A stretch of 64,000 nucleotides of DNA from Bacillota bacterium (GCA_023392595.1 JAEVYU010000073.1:62001-126000), one strand, 5' to 3'; shown: positions 25,461 to 34,581, counted from the first letter of the stretch. The notes: generated from the letters alone by a model not told the origin. Numbers and translations: made by a program.

Positions 25461-26970
25461 TACACTCCATCATCCTTTTCCCAGCCATCATCAATCCTAA
25501 GGCTTCGATAGTTGTCTCGGTGGGATTGACTACCCCCATAATTTCACCGGCATGAAGCACTGCAATCCGGTCCGAAAGCTCGAAAAGCTCTTCCAGCTCC
25601 TCGGAAATAAGCAAAATCGCTTTTCCCGACTTCCGTTGTTCCAACAACAGTTTGCGGATGCTTTCGGTCGCCCCGATATCCAGGCCCCGCATGGGGTAAA
25701 CGGCTACGATTAAATTGGGATTGGATTCGATTTCCCTGGCCAGCAACAATTTCTGCAAATTACCGCCCGACATCATCTTAATGGGATAATTAGGACTGGA
25801 AACCTTGATATCGAACCGTTCAATGAGTTCATTGGTGATGCTGCGGATTTTATTCCAATTAATAAACCAGCCTTTCATCTTGCGGTAACTCTTCAGGACC
25901 ATGTTTTCAAAGGCGTTTAAATTGGGGACCAGTCCGGTGGTCATCCGGTCTTCGGGAATGTAACTGACCCCGGCGTCGATTAATTTCTGGCTGTTGGTTC
26001 CGGTGCAATCGCGCTTGCCGATGAAAATCCGGCCGCATTTGACATGCCTGAGCCCGGCAATGGCTTCCGCCAAATCCCTCTGGCCGTTTCCAGCCACTCC
26101 GGCGATACCCAAAATTTCCCCGGCCTTAATATCAAGGGAAACCTCTTTCAGGGTTAAGCGTCCCCGGTCGCCGACGGCGGATATATTTTGAATCTTTAGG
26201 ACTTGAGCGCCCTCTAAAGGTTTTTCCTTCTCTATTTTGCGAATAATATCGCGGCCCACCATCATTTTAGCCAGTTCGCTTTCACTGGTTAAACTAGTCT
26301 TCACGGTACCGACGTTTTTGCCGTCCCGCAAAACCGTAATACTATCGGTATTTTCCATCACTTCATTCATTTTATGGGATATCACGATCACAGCCTTGCC
26401 GTGATTTGCCATACTGCGTAATGTCTTATAAAGTTCGGTCGATTCCTGGGGGGTAAGCACCGCCGTCGGTTCATCCAAAATAAGGATTTCCGCGCCCCGG
26501 AATAACATCTTGACGATTTCGACTCTCTGTTGCTCTCCCACCGAAAGTTGCCAGATCTTGGCGTGGGGATCGATTGCTAAACCATATTTTTGGGAACATT
26601 CCAATATTTCAGCTTCAATCTTTTTTACACGATAAACCTGTTGTAAGCCTTTTAGACCCAGCATAATATTCTCGGCCGCCGTAAAGGGCTGCACCAGCTT
26701 AAAATGCTGATGGACCATGCCGATGCCGTTCCGCACAGCATCTCGTGGTGATAACAGCTCAACTTTTATGCCGTTTATTTTAATTTCCCCGGCCTCCGGC
26801 CGGTACAAGCCGGTTAAGACGCTCATCAAGGTGCTTTTACCGGCGCCGTTTTCACCGAGCAAAGCGTGAACTTCCCCGGCTTTGACTGCAAAAGACACTC
26901 CGTCATTGGCGACAACTCCCGGAAACTTCTTGGTGATCTTCATCATTTCAACCATTGGAATGGTATTCAT
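25453..26970 (-). CDS. nupO: Nucleoside ABC transporter ATPase with two nucleotide-binding domains
   Basis: A 505-residue duplicated ATPase. The first domain has Walker A GENGAGKST at 39-47, LSVGEQQR and Walker B ILILDEPTA. The second has a degenerate Walker A (GVAGNGQRD) and a weak signature MSGGNLQK, as is usual for the C-terminal half of RbsA/YufO-like proteins. It powers the transporter encoded by its neighbours. A start after AAAGGGATG fits, and the gene follows the binding-protein gene after a hairpin. Confidence 0.92.
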   Translation of the reverse strand: MNTIPMVEMMKITKKFPGVVANDGVSFAVKAGEVHALLGENGAGKSTLMSVLTGLYRPEAGEIKINGIKVELLSPRDAVRNGIGMVHQHFKLVQPFTAAENIMLGLKGLQQVYRVKKIEAEILECSQKYGLAIDPHAKIWQLSVGEQQRVEIVKMLFRGAEILILDEPTAVLTPQESTELYKTLRSMANHGKAVIVISHKMNEVMENTDSITVLRDGKNVGTVKTSLTSESELAKMMVGRDIIRKIEKEKPLEGAQVLKIQNISAVGDRGRLTLKEVSLDIKAGEILGIAGVAGNGQRDLAEAIAGLRHVKCGRIFIGKRDCTGTNSQKLIDAGVSYIPEDRMTTGLVPNLNAFENMVLKSYRKMKGWFINWNKIRSITNELIERFDIKVSSPNYPIKMMSGGNLQKLLLAREIESNPNLIVAVYPMRGLDIGATESIRKLLLEQRKSGKAILLISEELEELFELSDRIAVLHAGEIMGVVNPTETTIEALGLMMAGKRMMECNA

Positions 26971-27067
26971 ACGATCATCCCTTTATCAATTTTGACCCCG
27001 GGATCCGGCCCAGGATCGCTGCAACATCAAGTGGTATTAACAAGAATTACCATATCAGACCAATAAA

Positions 27068-27106
27068 CACCGGCGGTAGCCGTCAAATGACATCTACCGC
27101 CAGTGG
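27068..27106 (-). terminator. Possible attenuating hairpin between binding-protein and ATPase genes
   Basis: Minus strand CACTGGCGGTAG pairs with CTACCGCCGGTG (one mismatch) around a 14-base loop, followed by TTTATT. It may stop part of the transcripts so that the binding protein is made in excess, or protect the upstream mRNA. Confidence 0.5.
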
Positions 27107-27161
27107 CTCATTTTATTGGGGTGAACTCGCTCACCGGATTTTGGCCGGTGGGCGCTGAAAT

Positions 27162-28247
27162 TCATTGTTTCGGAATGGTTCCTTCAATTCCCTGGACGAA
27201 CCAATCGAAGGACAACATCTCGTTGTCGGTCATTTTTTGACCGGCTTTGATTTTGACGGCGCCGCTCTGGTCTTTGATGGGACCGGCAAATACGGCGTAA
27301 TCATCCTTGATCAAAATCTGCTTTTTCTGTTCGACTAACTTTTGAACATCTGCGGACACAAAGGTACCGTATGGGGAAAGGCCGACAATGCCATCCTTTA
27401 AACCGCCCCAATATTGGCTTGATTTCCAGGTCTTGTTGATTACGGATTTCACAACTTTGACATAGTATGGGCCCCACTCGGCGACTTGTCCGGTGATAAT
27501 GGATTTGGGGGCGAAAGCACGCATGTCGCTGTCATTGCTGATGGCGAACAAGCCCTTTTCTTCAGCGGCCTGCATGGCGGCGGGGGTATCTTGATTCATA
27601 GTGATTAAACCGGCGCCGGCATTGATTAAACTCATCGCGGCGGCTTTTTCGGCAGCCGGATCATACCAGGTATTGGTCCAGACAACTTTCACTTTGATCT
27701 GGGGATTGATGGATTGGGCGCCCAAAGTGAAAGCATTGATGCAACGGACCACTTCAGGAATAGGATAGGCTCCTACATAACCAACCAGGTTATTCTTAAT
27801 ATATTTTGCGGCGGCAACACCACCGAGGTAACGTCCTTGATAATCCCGGTCCATATAGGTCCCGACATTTTTGGCGGTTTTATAGCCGCTGCAGTGCATG
27901 AAGACTACATTGGGGTAACGGGCGGCGACTTTGATCACTGGATCCATATATCCAAAGCTGGTAGCGAAGATTACCTTATTGCCCTTTTCGGCTAAATCGG
28001 CCAAAACGCGTTCAGCATCGGCGCCTTCGGGGACCGATTCCACATAGGTGGTTTCAACATTGGGGAGTTGTTTGACCAAATATTTGCGGCCCAGATCATG
28101 AGCATAGGTCCAACCGGCATCACCGACAGGTCCGACATACATGAATGCAACTTTAAATTTGGAATCAGCGGCATAACCAGCGCTGAATGCCATCACAACC
28201 ATGGCGATACAAATAACCAACAACCCTAATTTCATTAACTTTCTCAT
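27162..28247 (-). CDS. nupN: BMP-family substrate-binding protein of the nucleoside ABC transporter
   Basis: A PnrA/Med-type (BMP family) binding protein of 361 residues from the chosen start. The signal peptide MRKLMKLGLL..AYA is cut before ADSKFK and has no lipobox cysteine, so the protein would be free rather than a lipoprotein, unlike BMP proteins of Gram-positives. The mature part has the FMYVGPVGDAGW opening typical of the family. The frame extends to 28292, but the extra residues (KGGFF) are translated from the AAAGGAGG ribosome-binding site, so I use 28247. A near-consensus promoter lies upstream. The ligand is probably a purine nucleoside, from family and context. Confidence 0.9.
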   Translation of the reverse strand: MRKLMKLGLLVICIAMVVMAFSAGYAADSKFKVAFMYVGPVGDAGWTYAHDLGRKYLVKQLPNVETTYVESVPEGADAERVLADLAEKGNKVIFATSFGYMDPVIKVAARYPNVVFMHCSGYKTAKNVGTYMDRDYQGRYLGGVAAAKYIKNNLVGYVGAYPIPEVVRCINAFTLGAQSINPQIKVKVVWTNTWYDPAAEKAAAMSLINAGAGLITMNQDTPAAMQAAEEKGLFAISNDSDMRAFAPKSIITGQVAEWGPYYVKVVKSVINKTWKSSQYWGGLKDGIVGLSPYGTFVSADVQKLVEQKKQILIKDDYAVFAGPIKDQSGAVKIKAGQKMTDNEMLSFDWFVQGIEGTIPKQ

Positions 28248-28397
28248 TTCTCTAAAAAAACCTCCTTTTAATAAATACTTCCCAAAAACCAACCAAAAAC
28301 TGCCAACCGCCCCCCATCAAAGTATATTTTTGATTATTCCGCTTTTAACGTGGATACACCTTTTTTTACAATTTTTTTGATCATCTGATCTAATTTC

Positions 28398-28427
28398 ATT
28401 ATATATGGAATGCCAAGTGCCTGTCAA
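28398..28427 (-). promoter_or_regulatory. Promoter of the nucleoside transporter operon
   Basis: Minus strand TTGACA (28422-28427), 18-bp spacer, TATAAT (28398-28403). The roughly 140-base leader contains a GATCA/TGATC dyad just downstream of the -10 box that could be an operator. I see no purine riboswitch in it. Confidence 0.75.
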
Positions 28428-28997
28428 CTATGATGCAATGAAGTAACAGAAATATCACACATTAGGACTGGGCGTTTTTAAAAGCTTTTTCGTTCATCCT
28501 CATTCATTTGTGGAAGTGTTCGCTTTCTCTTTGGTAACTTCAGGCCGGAGCGGGTTTTGGTTCGGGAGTCGACCGGTGACACGGAACTAACATATGATAA
28601 CCCCAATCATCCCGTTTCCTTTAATTCTGATTAATCTCCCCCCATCCCTCCGGGTAATCGATGGGAATATCCAAACCTTTTTTTCATTTCTCCCTTGGGT
28701 GATTTCATTTCTCCAATCCTTTTTTCCGTTTCTCCCTTGGGTGATTTCATTTCTCCAATCCTTTTTTCCGTTTCTCCCTTGGGTGATTTCAAAAAAGAAA
28801 GATCCGGATACAGGATTTACAGTGTCGTCTTTATCATCACTTTTCCGTTGACGATGGATGCTTTTTGTCAGGTTCGAAGCGGGTCCGGTGGGAGTTTTTT
28901 TAGTATCGGGAATATATGAATGGGGTATTTCCCCATTCATATGGTATTCATTATCGTTCCGTAAGGGGGATTTAAAAGAGGATGAAGTCTGACTGAA
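28428..28997. other. Non-coding stretch between the purine island and the sugar operon
   Basis: I see no supported gene. It contains the 42-bp tandem repeat (28680-28795) and a perfect 12-bp-arm inverted repeat, ATATGAATGGGG and its complement around TATTT (28914-28942), with no T run. Confidence 0.6.
28680..28795. repeat. 42-bp tandem repeat, about 2.7 copies
   Basis: The unit starting TTTCTCCCTTGGGTGATTTC repeats with period 42 and almost no variation between units. Read on the minus strand it gives repeated EITQGRN peptides in a frame with no ribosome-binding site that starts inside a terminator, so I treat it as a non-coding minisatellite. Confidence 0.85.
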
Positions 28998-29019
28998 TAA
29001 AAAAAACCCCATTCGGGGT
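28998..29019 (-). terminator. Terminator of the sugar ABC operon
   Basis: Minus strand ACCCCGAATGGGGT hairpin followed directly by eight Ts. It lies 115 bp after the stop of the last permease gene. Confidence 0.8.
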
Positions 29020-29133
29020 CAACCTTGTTGTCTGGAATTCACTTCATGAATCAAACCTATGCATTGAAAACATATCGCAGTTAAAATTTAAGGCATATTG
29101 GAAAAGCAAAGTTACTGAGCAATCGAATGCCGC

Positions 29134-29970
29134 TTACCCCTTGACAGCCCCGCCGGTTAAGCCATAAATCAACTGTTTCTGCATAAAGAAGAAAATGATA
29201 AGGACTGGAAGAGATGCAATAACTGCTCCCGACATGATGCAAGACCAATCCGTCATAAACTCGCCCAGCAGCGAACCCAATGCAACCGGTATCGTCTTTG
29301 AAGCTTCGGAACTGGTCAATGTCAATCCAAACATATATTCATTCCAGGCATTTAAAAATGCATAAATACCGATTGCGACAAAACCGGGTTTTGACAATGG
29401 CAAAACAATCCTCCAAAATATGGCATAATAGGAACAGCCGTCAATGATTGCCGCCTCATCCAGTTCCCGGGGAATCGTATCGAAATATGCCTTTAACATC
29501 CAGGTTACAAAGGGCAAAGTGAATGTCAAATAGGCTAAGATCAATGCTACTATTGAGTTGAATAAATGAATCTTAATCATAATCTGAAAATAGGGGATAA
29601 CCAACAACGGACCGGGAAAGCTCAAACATATCAAAATAAATGCATTCACAGAAGACTTTCCTTTGAACCAAAAACGCGATAGTCCATAAGCAGTCCAACC
29701 ACCAATTACCGAAGAAAAAGCTACCGATAAACAAGCAACGACTAAGCTGTTGGTAATATAAATATCAAAATTCCGGGGGCCGAACAATCTTTGGTAAGCA
29801 CCCCAAGTCCAGTGGAATGGGAAAAGTTTAGGGGGCACACTCATCGCTTCCTCTAAAGGTTTAAACGAAGTTAAGATAATGGATATAAAAGGAAACAAAA
29901 CGGCGATTAACAAAATTGCACTAATAATCGTCCGGAAAGTAGTTACAATAGACTCATTTTTATGTTGCAA
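29134..29970 (-). CDS. Carbohydrate ABC transporter permease (MalG family)
   Basis: A 278-residue permease of the MalG/UgpE type with six helices. The EAA loop reads ELDEAAIIDGCSYYAIFWRIVLP near residue 192-214, in the expected cytoplasmic position between helices. The start is a TTG with GGGGAGG eight bases upstream. It pairs with the MalF-type permease encoded just before it. No ATPase gene is present in the operon; such systems often share an MsmX-like ATPase encoded elsewhere. Confidence 0.92.
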   Translation of the reverse strand: MQHKNESIVTTFRTIISAILLIAVLFPFISIILTSFKPLEEAMSVPPKLFPFHWTWGAYQRLFGPRNFDIYITNSLVVACLSVAFSSVIGGWTAYGLSRFWFKGKSSVNAFILICLSFPGPLLVIPYFQIMIKIHLFNSIVALILAYLTFTLPFVTWMLKAYFDTIPRELDEAAIIDGCSYYAIFWRIVLPLSKPGFVAIGIYAFLNAWNEYMFGLTLTSSEASKTIPVALGSLLGEFMTDWSCIMSGAVIASLPVLIIFFFMQKQLIYGLTGGAVKG

Positions 29971-30016
29971 TTTTACTGCCTCCCCTTCTTTTTGAGGTTC
30001 CCGTTTTTCTTTATTA

Positions 30017-30901
30017 TCAATTCAGGCCGCCGTCTTTTCGCAATGAACGCCATACATAAAAGCCACCTGGAATCAGCATAATCAATAATAGGAATATTCC
30101 TAAAGCGGAAGCCAACGAGTAATCGTTATAATTAAACGCATTTTTATAAATCAAAGTAGGTAATACTTCACTATAGTGACTAGGCCCACCCATTGTCATC
30201 GTTTGAACCATCGTAAAATTGTTAAATTGCCAGATAAGGTCGGTCAATATCATAACGACCGATACTTCTTTCAATTGGGGCAATGTTATATACCAAAAAG
30301 TTTTAAACCAATTTGCGCCATCAACTTCGGCAGATTCATACAACGATTGCGGAATTGTTTGCAACCCGGCCAAAAGTGTAGCCACATACAACGGATATCC
30401 TCTCCAAATATTGGCCACAATCACCATAATAAGAGCAGTGCTGGGACTTGCGAGCCAAGGAACATAGTCTTTTACGAAACCCAAATACTGTAAAACACTA
30501 TTGATAATTCCGAATTGGCCGTGAAGCATCCAACGCCAAATTATTCCGGGTACCACCGCCGGAAACATCCATGGTATTAAAAAAGCAACTCTAAAAAAAC
30601 TTTTGGCAAAAATCTTGTCATTCGTCAATAATGCAATGATTAAACCGAGAATATAATGGCCAATCACGGACAATATTGCAAAGACGCAAGTATTTACAAG
30701 TGTTTGCCATACTAAGGGGTCTTTAAAAATTTTAAAATAATTATCGAATCGGTATCCGGCAACAGTCTGAAGACTATTCTGAATCGCCAGCAAAGTAGGA
30801 TATACAATTAAACCGGCCAAAATAAGCACTGCTGGAAAAATAAATACATATGGGGCTATCTCAGGCGACGACAAAGAAAAACCTGTTTTATTTTTAGTCA
30901 A
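30017..30901 (-). CDS. Carbohydrate ABC transporter permease (MalF/UgpA family)
   Basis: A 294-residue permease with six predicted helices and the EAA loop YESAEVDGANWFKTFWYITLP near 187-207. A TTG start after AGAGGTGG is the only good initiation site. It forms the channel with the MalG-type partner 46 bp downstream. A MITE-like element separates it from the binding-protein gene. The substrate is probably a sugar acid or oligosaccharide, judged from the mannonate dehydratase-like neighbour. Confidence 0.92.
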   Translation of the reverse strand: MTKNKTGFSLSSPEIAPYVFIFPAVLILAGLIVYPTLLAIQNSLQTVAGYRFDNYFKIFKDPLVWQTLVNTCVFAILSVIGHYILGLIIALLTNDKIFAKSFFRVAFLIPWMFPAVVPGIIWRWMLHGQFGIINSVLQYLGFVKDYVPWLASPSTALIMVIVANIWRGYPLYVATLLAGLQTIPQSLYESAEVDGANWFKTFWYITLPQLKEVSVVMILTDLIWQFNNFTMVQTMTMGGPSHYSEVLPTLIYKNAFNYNDYSLASALGIFLLLIMLIPGGFYVWRSLRKDGGLN

Positions 30902-30924
30902 GAATTGCCACCTCTTTGTTATCT

Positions 30925-31045
30925 GAGGCTGTCCAAAAAGTACTTTAAAATCAATAAGAAATACAATATACGGTTTCTTTGAATCGTTTTATTTTTAATA
31001 TATTGTATTTCTTATCAGGCATGAATTTCCTATGAGGACAGCCCC
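30925..31045. mobile_element. MITE-like element inside the sugar ABC operon
   Basis: Outer ends GAGGCTGTCC and GGACAGCCCC are inverted repeats with one mismatch. Inside them, 18-bp arms around AAGAAATACAATATA pair with their complement (17 of 18). The 121-bp element has no frame of its own. Ends of this type resemble those of some insertion-sequence families. It can fold into one long hairpin in the operon mRNA, between the binding-protein and permease genes. Confidence 0.75.
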
Positions 31046-31058
31046 GAGAACCAAAATA

Positions 31059-32372
31059 TTAATTTGTAGGATATATTAAGTTACCCTTATCTCCCAAAAT
31101 CTCTTTCATTGCCTTTGCCGCTTGATTAACAGCTTCTTTGGGGGAAACAGTCCCGATCAGCATTCTTTCCCAAGCAGGACCCCATGCTTGATCCTTACAT
31201 TTCAACCATTCTGGAAGCAATAATTCTTGAGCCGAAAAATAAGCATATTTTTGTTGTTCGGCGAAAACTTTCATAGCCGGATTGGATTTTACTTTCGGAT
31301 TATTTTCAGCAGTTCTGGTTAATATGCCATACCCTTCTCCAGCCATTTCCGCACCGATATTAACTGTTAAATATTTTAGAAAAGTGTACGCTTGCTTTGG
31401 ATATTTAGTATTTTTATTAATCACTGTAACCAGCGGCGCCGTCCTTAGTCTAGGAGGATTCCCGTTCGGTGTCGGATGCATGGCGATTCGAAACTCACAA
31501 TTTGGATTGGCCGCTTTAATCGTCGCTATTCCCCACGGACCTGTGGTTAACATAGCAACCTTGCCCTGCGCAAAGAGACTAATCAAATCAGGATAAGTTA
31601 ATTCGACGGTATTGGGTGGTACTACCTTATTATCCACAAGGCTCTTTAAATATTCCCATGCTTTAAGCGAATCCGGACTATTAACCAAAATATCCCAACT
31701 GTTGTTCTTTTTGCGATTGAGCCGTAGAATGTCGCCATTAGAGCCGGCGTTACTCATATAATGCATAATTCGCAAGGCATGTACCGTCTTCCCGTATATA
31801 CCCATGCCATATTGCCCTTTTTCCGGCTTCGTCAATTTTTTAGCATCATTAAGTAACTGTTCCCAAGTCTTGGGTGGTTCATTGGGATTTAAGCCAGCCT
31901 CTTGAAACAGCTTTGGATTATAAAATAAGGCGTCTGTACCGCCATAAAGGGGTAGTCCATATACTTTTCCATTTAAACCGGTCGCTGCTTCCAGACTGAA
32001 AAACTCTCTATCCAACTTATCTTTTTTGACAAGCGCCGCAATATCCAACAAGTTACCATTGGAAGCAAACGGTTCAATCCCTACTCCTTGCAATCCCACG
32101 ACATCCGGTAACATTCCCGCCGCAGCATAAGTAAAGATCTTTTGTTGTATTTGATCATTGGGAACCGCTTCCACTTCAACATGAATGTTCGGATACTTAT
32201 GTTCAAAATCTTTAATCCCTTTTAGAATAACCGTTCGCGCAGGTTCTTCCAATACACTGTGTGTAAGATACCGAATAGTTACTTTATCACTTGCAAGAGA
32301 ATTCACCGTACTCAAAAGCAATAAAGCAATCATACCACTACTGATTAAGGCAAACAGTTTCTTTAGACTCAT
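31059..32372 (-). CDS. Extracellular solute-binding protein (family 1) of a sugar ABC transporter
   Basis: A 437-residue binding protein of the MalE/UgpB fold. The signal peptide runs from MSLKKLFALISS to about LAS, with no lipobox cysteine, so it would be periplasmic or secreted rather than lipid-anchored. The frame reaches 32396, but the first eight codons cover the GGGAGG ribosome-binding site, so the ATG at 32372 is preferred. It captures the sugar for the two permeases downstream. The ligand cannot be read from sequence; a hexuronate oligosaccharide is a reasonable guess from the neighbouring dehydratase. Confidence 0.9.
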   Translation of the reverse strand: MSLKKLFALISSGMIALLLLSTVNSLASDKVTIRYLTHSVLEEPARTVILKGIKDFEHKYPNIHVEVEAVPNDQIQQKIFTYAAAGMLPDVVGLQGVGIEPFASNGNLLDIAALVKKDKLDREFFSLEAATGLNGKVYGLPLYGGTDALFYNPKLFQEAGLNPNEPPKTWEQLLNDAKKLTKPEKGQYGMGIYGKTVHALRIMHYMSNAGSNGDILRLNRKKNNSWDILVNSPDSLKAWEYLKSLVDNKVVPPNTVELTYPDLISLFAQGKVAMLTTGPWGIATIKAANPNCEFRIAMHPTPNGNPPRLRTAPLVTVINKNTKYPKQAYTFLKYLTVNIGAEMAGEGYGILTRTAENNPKVKSNPAMKVFAEQQKYAYFSAQELLLPEWLKCKDQAWGPAWERMLIGTVSPKEAVNQAAKAMKEILGDKGNLIYPTN

Positions 32373-32409
32373 TATAATTCCTCCCTTTTTTTGCATTTAA
32401 CCAACCGCT

Positions 32410-32433
32410 TTAAGCCGTTTTCTGTTTGTCCAT
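32410..32433 (-). other. Possible 7-codon leader ORF before the binding-protein gene
   Basis: Minus strand ATG-GAC-AAA-CAG-AAA-ACG-GCT-TAA (MDKQKTA) has AAAAGGAG seven bases upstream and ends 38 bp before the binding-protein start. It is too short to judge by composition; the strong ribosome-binding site is the only evidence. Confidence 0.3.
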
Positions 32434-32483
32434 GAACCATCTCCTTTTATGATGCAATATTATCTTTCTCTTAACGGCTGCAA

Positions 32484-32512
32484 TAAAGCCAGCAATAGCT
32501 GGCTGCATTCAT
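32484..32512. terminator. Hairpin between dehydratase and binding-protein genes
   Basis: GCCAGC and GCTGGC pair around AATA, extended by GCTGCA..; on the minus strand it is followed by TTTATT. It could be a weak terminator or a leader hairpin. Confidence 0.35.
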
Positions 32513-32545
32513 TATCATGGAGTCTGACAATGAAAAAGTGATAAC

Positions 32546-33733
32546 TTACCAATCTTGAACAGTGCCGTCCTTACGCCGGGATACCGGTAGGTAACTTCGT
32601 TTATAAGGATAACGTGCGGCTGCCGTTTCATCAATTTCACAACCAATTCCAGGCTTGTCGGGAACAGTTAAGTACCCGTCTTTGAAAATCGGCACTGCGG
32701 AAAAGACATCTTTAACTTGCGGTTCAAATTGGCATTGCTCTTGAATACCGAAGTTGGTAACCGCCAAATCCAGATGCACATTAGCCAAATGACTGATAGG
32801 CGATATATCGGACGGTCCATGCCACGCAGTTTTAATATGATAAATCTCGGCCCAATTGGCAATCTTTCTGGCTTCGGTAACTCCTCCAATATGGCTAATA
32901 TCACAACGAATGTAGTCGATGAGTTGTTTTTCAAAAAGTGTTGTACAATCCCATTTTGTATTAAATAGCTCACCCATGGCAATAGGAATTGCTGCGCCTT
33001 GCCGAATGACACTAAAACTTTCTTTATGTTCAGGCCGCAAAGGATCTTCTAAAAAGAATAACTGATATGGCTCTAAATCTTTAGCCAAAATTTTGGCCTC
33101 TACCGGAGTCAAACGTTCATGAACATCATGAAGTAGTTCCAATTCAAATCCCACTTCCGCGCGTAAATACTCCAGCAATCGCGGAATTGTCTGCAGGTAA
33201 GGACGGGGTTCCCATTCCTCAACAAACGGCAGATCGCCCGGATCATTTTCAATTCCATATGTCCCTACACATCCCGGAATTCCCACTTGAACTCTGAGGG
33301 CTTTATACCCCCGTTCCATATATTGAACAACATTGGCAGCAACTTCCTTAAAATCCCGGCCGGAAACATGGGTATAGCACAAAACTTTATTCCGGCTTTT
33401 CCCGCCAAGAAGAGAATATAACGGTAGATTACTCTTTTTACCCTTAATGTCCCATAGCGCCATGTCAATTCCAGCTAAAGCGGTCATTAAGACTGGGCCT
33501 CCCCGCCAATATGTTCCGCGAAAGATATATTGCCAAGTGTCCTCAATCCGATCCGGGTCAGTATCCTGCAAAAGTGGAGCAATATGTTTATCCAATATTT
33601 CGGCTACAGCCAGTTCTCTTCCATTGAGCGTTGCATCGCCGAACCCACTGATTCCTTCATCCGTTTCAATCTTGACAAGGACATAATTTCTTCCCGGACA
33701 AGTCACGATCGCTTTAACATTAGTTATTTTCAA
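32546..33733 (-). CDS. Enolase-superfamily sugar acid dehydratase (mannonate dehydratase-like)
   Basis: A 395-residue enzyme of the mandelate racemase/ManD-RspA group. An N-terminal capping domain (1-120) precedes a TIM barrel with metal ligands in LLHDVHERL (Asp near 218), FLEDPL (Glu near 244) and MGELFNT (Glu near 270), and with WHGPSD near 320 matching the family His. Such enzymes dehydrate D-mannonate or related acids to 2-keto-3-deoxy sugar acids. A TTG start with AAGGAG eight bases upstream is used. It lies between the GntR regulator and the sugar transporter. Many ManD-like proteins have low or no activity, so the substrate is uncertain. Confidence 0.87.
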   Translation of the reverse strand: MKITNVKAIVTCPGRNYVLVKIETDEGISGFGDATLNGRELAVAEILDKHIAPLLQDTDPDRIEDTWQYIFRGTYWRGGPVLMTALAGIDMALWDIKGKKSNLPLYSLLGGKSRNKVLCYTHVSGRDFKEVAANVVQYMERGYKALRVQVGIPGCVGTYGIENDPGDLPFVEEWEPRPYLQTIPRLLEYLRAEVGFELELLHDVHERLTPVEAKILAKDLEPYQLFFLEDPLRPEHKESFSVIRQGAAIPIAMGELFNTKWDCTTLFEKQLIDYIRCDISHIGGVTEARKIANWAEIYHIKTAWHGPSDISPISHLANVHLDLAVTNFGIQEQCQFEPQVKDVFSAVPIFKDGYLTVPDKPGIGCEIDETAAARYPYKRSYLPVSRRKDGTVQDW

Positions 33734-33841
33734 ATTCTTTTCTCCTTTTTATGCGATTTGGCATTTCATAAACTTGATTTTGCCCGTAAAGTAATGATTC
33801 ACCTTCTTTCGCCAATGATAATGGAATTTGAATCCGTAAAC

Positions 33842-33865
33842 TTGTTGGTTGTTCTACAAGTTACA
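33842..33865. promoter_or_regulatory. Inverted repeat AACTTGT/ACAAGTT, candidate GntR operator
   Basis: Seven-base arms separated by 10 bp lie between the GntR gene and the dehydratase start. The element AACTTGTAGAA from its minus strand recurs on the plus strand near 34646, upstream of the GntR gene itself. Confidence 0.45.
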
Positions 33866-33876
33866 ATAAAAAATTA

Positions 33877-34581
33877 CTACTCTTCCTTTTTGGAGAGATG
33901 ACTGTTAAATTCTAATTTTACTTGCGCGATATCATTTTTAGAAAGCGTCCTAGCCAATTCATCATCCCTATTTTTGATTGCCTTTAATAAATTGCAATGT
34001 CCATCAATGCTCCGTGTTATATCGCCTACGCGATTCATTTCCTCCAAATGCCGGTACAAAAATTCTTTTAATCGCAACATCGCCTTATAAAAGACTCTAT
34101 TTTGAGAAGCTTTAACGATGCTTAAATGAAATTGATAATCAGCAATTGAATATTTTTTATAATCGTCCAAACTAGCAACCATATTATCGAAGGCTTTTTG
34201 GATCTGATTCAAATTTTCTTCCGTAGCCAATTTCGCAGCCAAACTAGCACTTTCATTCTCAATGATACCCCGAAAATCAATGATATCAAGCATTTCTTCT
34301 TTATCTAATGAAATCAAAGGGATAAAGCTATCAATATAACTATCGGTAAAGGATTTAAAAATAAAGGTACCCTTGCCTTGTTGGGTAGTTACGGCCCCAA
34401 TTGTCTTCAATTTTTGAATGGCACCGCGAACTGTGTTGCGGCTTACATTAAACATCTTACAAAGTTCGTTTTCGGATGGAATTTTATCCCCGGCATTCCA
34501 TTCCCCGCTGATAATTTGATCTTTCATCAATTCGAAGACTTTTTCAACCCGATCAATTCTTTCAATGGAAACGCTATTCAT
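33877..34581 (-). CDS. GntR family regulator with FCD domain
   Basis: A 234-residue FadR-type regulator. The winged helix covers residues 10-80 (IPSENELCKMFNVSRNTVR is the recognition part), and the C-terminal all-helical FCD domain follows with the usual Asp/His ligand pattern. These proteins sense organic or sugar acids. It is upstream of the dehydratase and sugar transporter in the same direction and probably controls them. The start ATG has AGAGGT upstream. Confidence 0.92.
   Translation of the reverse strand: MNSVSIERIDRVEKVFELMKDQIISGEWNAGDKIPSENELCKMFNVSRNTVRGAIQKLKTIGAVTTQQGKGTFIFKSFTDSYIDSFIPLISLDKEEMLDIIDFRGIIENESASLAAKLATEENLNQIQKAFDNMVASLDDYKKYSIADYQFHLSIVKASQNRVFYKAMLRLKEFLYRHLEEMNRVGDITRSIDGHCNLLKAIKNRDDELARTLSKNDIAQVKLEFNSHLSKKEE

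Noticed and set aside
28248..28397. Purine riboswitch in the nucleoside transporter leader
   Set aside because: I looked for the conserved three-way-junction core and did not find it; only a short dyad is present.
28680..28795. Possible CRISPR array
   Set aside because: The units are directly tandem with no variable spacers, and no cas genes are present in the window.
28587..29012. 141-codon minus-strand frame with EITQGRN repeats
   Set aside because: It starts inside the terminator hairpin of the sugar operon, has no ribosome-binding site, and most of its length is the 42-bp tandem repeat.
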